A DNA stretch of 64,000 bases from Gammaproteobacteria bacterium (GTDB lineage Bacteria; Pseudomonadota; Gammaproteobacteria; HyVt-429): positions 1 through 64,000 of the forward strand of contig JAADGI010000006.1 of NCBI GenBank assembly GCA_013152415.1. The letters run 5' to 3'. Position numbers and translations under genes: made by a program. Position 1 is the stretch's first letter; each line of letters begins with the position of its first letter. Below the pieces are notes generated by a model, which was not told the DNA's origin, made no database searches, and saw nothing but the letters and a program-made list of their open reading frames with translations. Positions 61,676 through 64,000 of this stretch are shown piece by piece.

Positions 61676-63592
61676 TTAGAGATTATCCTCGTGGATCACG
61701 ATATCAGCCTGATCTCTTAAGCCCTTCTGGTACCCAGCAAAATATTCAATGCCGCCACGTGTCTGCAAAATAGCCTTGGCACTGGCCACGGTGTCTTTAT
61801 CGACCTTGTCCGGATCCACCTCCACAACTTTTGTAAAGCGAATAAGCGCATAACTCTCGTTACCCAAGGCAATGCCGGCATAGGTCGGGGCCTTGGGGCC
61901 GGGACGTGGCATCTTGAAGACCTTCCCTAAAATGCTTGGCTTCACAAAGCTGCGGTCATCTCTGGCAAGCGGCTTGGTTTGCTTTGCCGATAACTTATTT
62001 TGCCCCAAAACCTCATTCCAATCTGCACCAGACTTTAATCTGGCAACCAACTGCTCACCGAGCTTAGATATCTCAGCTCGTGCCCGGACCGATCGGAGGT
62101 GCGCTATGATCGCATTCTTTACCTCTGCTAAAGGTTTCAGTTTTGACTCACGATGCCCATCTATACGCAGCACAACCAATGTATCTGAGCCTATTTCAAT
62201 AGCCTCACTGTTCTGTCTATCAGCAAGCACCTCATCACTGAATGCCGCCTCTACAACCTGTGGCTGGGCCGCTATCCCCGTGCCCCCTCTACGGGAGAAC
62301 CAAGCACTCTTCTTTAGAGTGAGCCCCAGCCCATCCACGACCGCCTGTAAGCTTTCGGGCTGTTCGTAGGAGAGATCATTTAGTTGTTCTGCTTGCTCTA
62401 AAAATTGAGCCTCTGCCAACTTGCGTTGAATTTCGTATTCCAACTCAGCGCGTACATCTTTAAGTGGCTTCTTCTTTTCTTTTTTTATACCTACGAGCTT
62501 GATGATATGGATACCGAAAGAGCTACGGATGGGCTTGCTGACCTCCCCCTGCTTTAAGGCAAACAAGGCATCATCAAATACAGTCTCCAACACCCCACTA
62601 CGTAGATACCCCAAATCGCCGCCTTTATTTGCAGTCAGTGGGTCTTCTGAACGCGCCTTGGCTAATTTTGCAAAATCCGCACCGCCTTCTATTTGCTTGA
62701 TCAGCTTTCCTGCCTTAGCCTCTGCGTCAGCAACAGCAGCCGTGTTATCAGCCTTGGTGTCTATTTTTATAAATATCTGGCGAGCACGGCGCTGTTCAGG
62801 CTCTACATAACGGGCTGCATTGTCAATGTAGGCCTGGCGTAACTGCTCTTCAGTGACTTTTATTTTCTTTGCTAATTCATTTACCGACAGGCTCACATAG
62901 CTCACTTGTACCTGTTCAGGAATCCGGTATTGGGAAGTGTTCGACTCATATGCTGCCTTGACATCTTTCTCTGTCGGGGTAAATTTTCCAGCAATACTTT
63001 TTGCAGTAATCAGCGCATAACTAAATGCTCGCTTTTGATTTTGCAGACGTACGAGACGTGCCAATTCCTTCTTTGTGCTAATAACCGATTGAGTAAATCC
63101 ATTCTGGATCTGTTGTAGCATATTATCTTGACGCAGGCTGTCTTCATATCCACTCGGTGTGTAACCTGCGCTACGCAAAGCAAGCTTGTAGAGATCAGAG
63201 GCGAATTTTCCATCTCGCTGGAACTGATTAGTTCTTTGAATCAAATCGTTTAACTGGTCATCACTAATGCGATATCCCTGGTCTTCAGCATCTTGCACTA
63301 ACAAGTTACGCTGAACAATGCCATTGAGCACACGGAGCCGAAACTGGGGACTGTCCAAGATGGAAAGGTCAACCTTGCCATTAGCGGCCTGACGTCTCGC
63401 TCTCCTTTGGTTTTCCAAAGCACGCTTATACACATCAGCACCTATTTCTTCGCCATTGATTTTGGCCACTGGTGGATTGGCCTGGCCTTCAAAATAGGAA
63501 TTTACGCCCCATAGGGCAAAGGGAATGGAAATCAGAAAAACAACAACCCAGGCGATCCACCCGGTAGCCTTGTCTCTAATTGTGGAAAGCAT
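61676..63592 (-). CDS. ppiD: periplasmic chaperone/peptidyl-prolyl isomerase PpiD
   Basis: This 638-residue protein is anchored in the inner membrane by its N-terminal helix (GWIAWVVVFLISIPFALWG). A SurA_N-like chaperone part (about 35-190) and a parvulin-type PPIase domain (about 265-365, ARQIFIKIDTK, GGDLGYLRSGVLETVFDDAL, FGIHIIKLVG) are followed by a C-terminal PPIase-like part. PpiD assists folding of exported proteins. The gene precedes tRNA-Asp, tRNA-Val and the HU gene, the usual gammaproteobacterial order after hupB. Confidence 0.95.
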   Translation of the reverse strand: MLSTIRDKATGWIAWVVVFLISIPFALWGVNSYFEGQANPPVAKINGEEIGADVYKRALENQRRARRQAANGKVDLSILDSPQFRLRVLNGIVQRNLLVQDAEDQGYRISDDQLNDLIQRTNQFQRDGKFASDLYKLALRSAGYTPSGYEDSLRQDNMLQQIQNGFTQSVISTKKELARLVRLQNQKRAFSYALITAKSIAGKFTPTEKDVKAAYESNTSQYRIPEQVQVSYVSLSVNELAKKIKVTEEQLRQAYIDNAARYVEPEQRRARQIFIKIDTKADNTAAVADAEAKAGKLIKQIEGGADFAKLAKARSEDPLTANKGGDLGYLRSGVLETVFDDALFALKQGEVSKPIRSSFGIHIIKLVGIKKEKKKPLKDVRAELEYEIQRKLAEAQFLEQAEQLNDLSYEQPESLQAVVDGLGLTLKKSAWFSRRGGTGIAAQPQVVEAAFSDEVLADRQNSEAIEIGSDTLVVLRIDGHRESKLKPLAEVKNAIIAHLRSVRARAEISKLGEQLVARLKSGADWNEVLGQNKLSAKQTKPLARDDRSFVKPSILGKVFKMPRPGPKAPTYAGIALGNESYALIRFTKVVEVDPDKVDKDTVASAKAILQTRGGIEYFAGYQKGLRDQADIVIHEDNL

Positions 63593-63683
63593 CTATAAAA
63601 AACCTGGCGAGCGAACCTATCTCGAAACCAAAGTAATTCTCGACAGGTGATTCTGGATTATGGACCCAACAGAGATGGGCCGA

Positions 63684-63760
63684 TGGCGGAGCGGACGGGA
63701 CTCGAACCCGCGACCCCCGGCGTGACAGGCCGGTATTCTAACCAACTGAACTACCGCTCC
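63684..63760 (-). tRNA. tRNA-Asp (GTC)
   Basis: The 77-base gene, with encoded CCA (63684-63686), folds as a cloverleaf: acceptor GGAGCGG/CCGCTCC, D-arm TTCAGTTGGTTAGAA, anticodon loop CCTGTCAC (anticodon GTC), T-arm GGGTTCGAGTCCC. It follows tRNA-Val in the same direction. Confidence 0.98.
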
Positions 63761-63768
63761 CGACGGTC

Positions 63769-63844
63769 TGGTGGGTGCTGAGGGGATCGAACCCCCGACA
63801 TTCGCCTTGTAAGGGCGACGCTCTCCCAGCTGAGCTAAGCACCC
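63769..63844 (-). tRNA. tRNA-Val (TAC)
   Basis: The 76-base gene with encoded CCA has acceptor GGGTGCT/AGCACCC, D-arm TAGCTCAGCTGGGAGAGC, anticodon loop CTTACAA (anticodon TAC) and T-arm GGGGGTTCGATCCCC. It lies eight bases upstream of tRNA-Asp. Confidence 0.98.
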
Positions 63845-63854
63845 AGAGGGCGCA

Positions 63855-64000
63855 CTAGTTTAAGGCATCCTTCAGGGCTTTGCCAGCCTTAAACTTGGGC
63901 GCATTCGATGCCTTGATGGTAATCGCTTCACCGGTCTGCGGATTACGCCCGGTACGCTGAGGACGGTGGCTTACGGAGAAGGTTCCAAAACCCACAATAG
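63855..64000 (-). CDS. hupB: DNA-binding protein HU, 3' end
   Basis: The final 48 or so residues of an HU/IHF-family protein are present; the 5' part lies beyond the window. The residues [20 protein letters not shown] with [20 protein letters not shown] and the terminal ALKDALN match HU-beta. The GRNPQTGE arm intercalates into DNA. The order hupB, tRNA-Val, tRNA-Asp, ppiD is characteristic. Confidence 0.9.
   Translation of the reverse strand, partial: IVGFGTFSVSHRPQRTGRNPQTGEAITIKASNAPKFKAGKALKDALN

Overview
The window looks like a chromosomal segment of a chemolithotrophic gammaproteobacterium, probably a sulfur- or metal-oxidizing member of the Chromatiales/Thiohalomonadales type. Housekeeping synteny is gammaproteobacterial: ppiD, tRNA-Asp, tRNA-Val and the 3' end of an HU gene lie together at the right edge, and rpe-gph-trpE-trpG-trpD-trpC runs as one minus-strand block. 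The respiratory content is heavy: seven c-type cytochrome genes with about 14 CxxCH motifs, a sulfide:quinone oxidoreductase-like protein, a Rieske protein, cytochrome/disulfide maturation genes and copper and metal handling. The species assignment is inference only.

Layout. 1-3170: the head of a chromosomal integron. An intI-type integrase (+) has an SOS-type LexA box in its promoter; leftward cassettes carry a prepilin-like protein, small membrane proteins and at least one good attC site. A 193-bp MITE-like element follows. 3164-14600: PilZ, OmpA-family, VOC, DUF885, OsmC and the trp/gph/rpe block. The gaps are filled with a dispersed inverted repeat family built on GCAAAGACGCAAAGGC-like units, and a GxxExxY gene bracketed by that repeat sits between trpE and trpG. 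14700-21920: an ArsR-rhodanese regulator diverges from a plus-strand set coding for a sterol-desaturase-like enzyme, a TVP38-rhodanese fusion, a DsrE remnant, SHOCT, SQR-like, a pentaheme cytochrome and a mercuric-reductase/Lpd-like flavoprotein. 21970-26850: MscS channel, DUF3530 hydrolase, TlpA-like lipoprotein and CcdA.

26880-32220: a copper ATPase operon with YHS, ICMT, DUF5676, cytochrome c and thioredoxin-like genes. It is preceded by a MerR-type 19-bp-spacer promoter and bracketed by inverted half copies of a palindromic repeat. 32228-36710: TonB-ExbB-ExbD, a FecA-like receptor and a short divergent hemP behind a Fur-box-like site. 36868-39098: patatin and an orphan Rieske protein under a second MerR-type promoter, next to a MerR regulator. 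39645-45235: a metal/electron-transfer region with a Cyc2-like fused cytochrome-porin, triheme and diheme cytochromes, a coiled-coil porin and an FNR-like regulator. Two near-identical duplicated promoters here carry perfectly placed FNR-type boxes. 45346-51565: DUF302, a beta-propeller (third MerR-type promoter), the copper-resistance genes copA/copB and two more cytochromes c.

51598-53867: a DPM1-like glycosyltransferase, a radical SAM/SPASM protein and a STAS-like protein. 53887-60478: a complete oligopeptide ABC transporter operon bracketed by two full copies of the ~140-bp palindromic repeat, whose arms are flipped relative to the core. 60809-64000: fabI, ppiD, two tRNAs and the HU gene.

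The strongest candidates for something not well described are: the arm-bracketed cargo segments (26881-32217 and 53887-60475) with no visible transposase; the GxxExxY gene embedded in its own repeat family; the prepilin-signal protein carried as a first integron cassette; and the Cyc2-like/porin/cytochrome modules sharing a duplicated FNR-type promoter.
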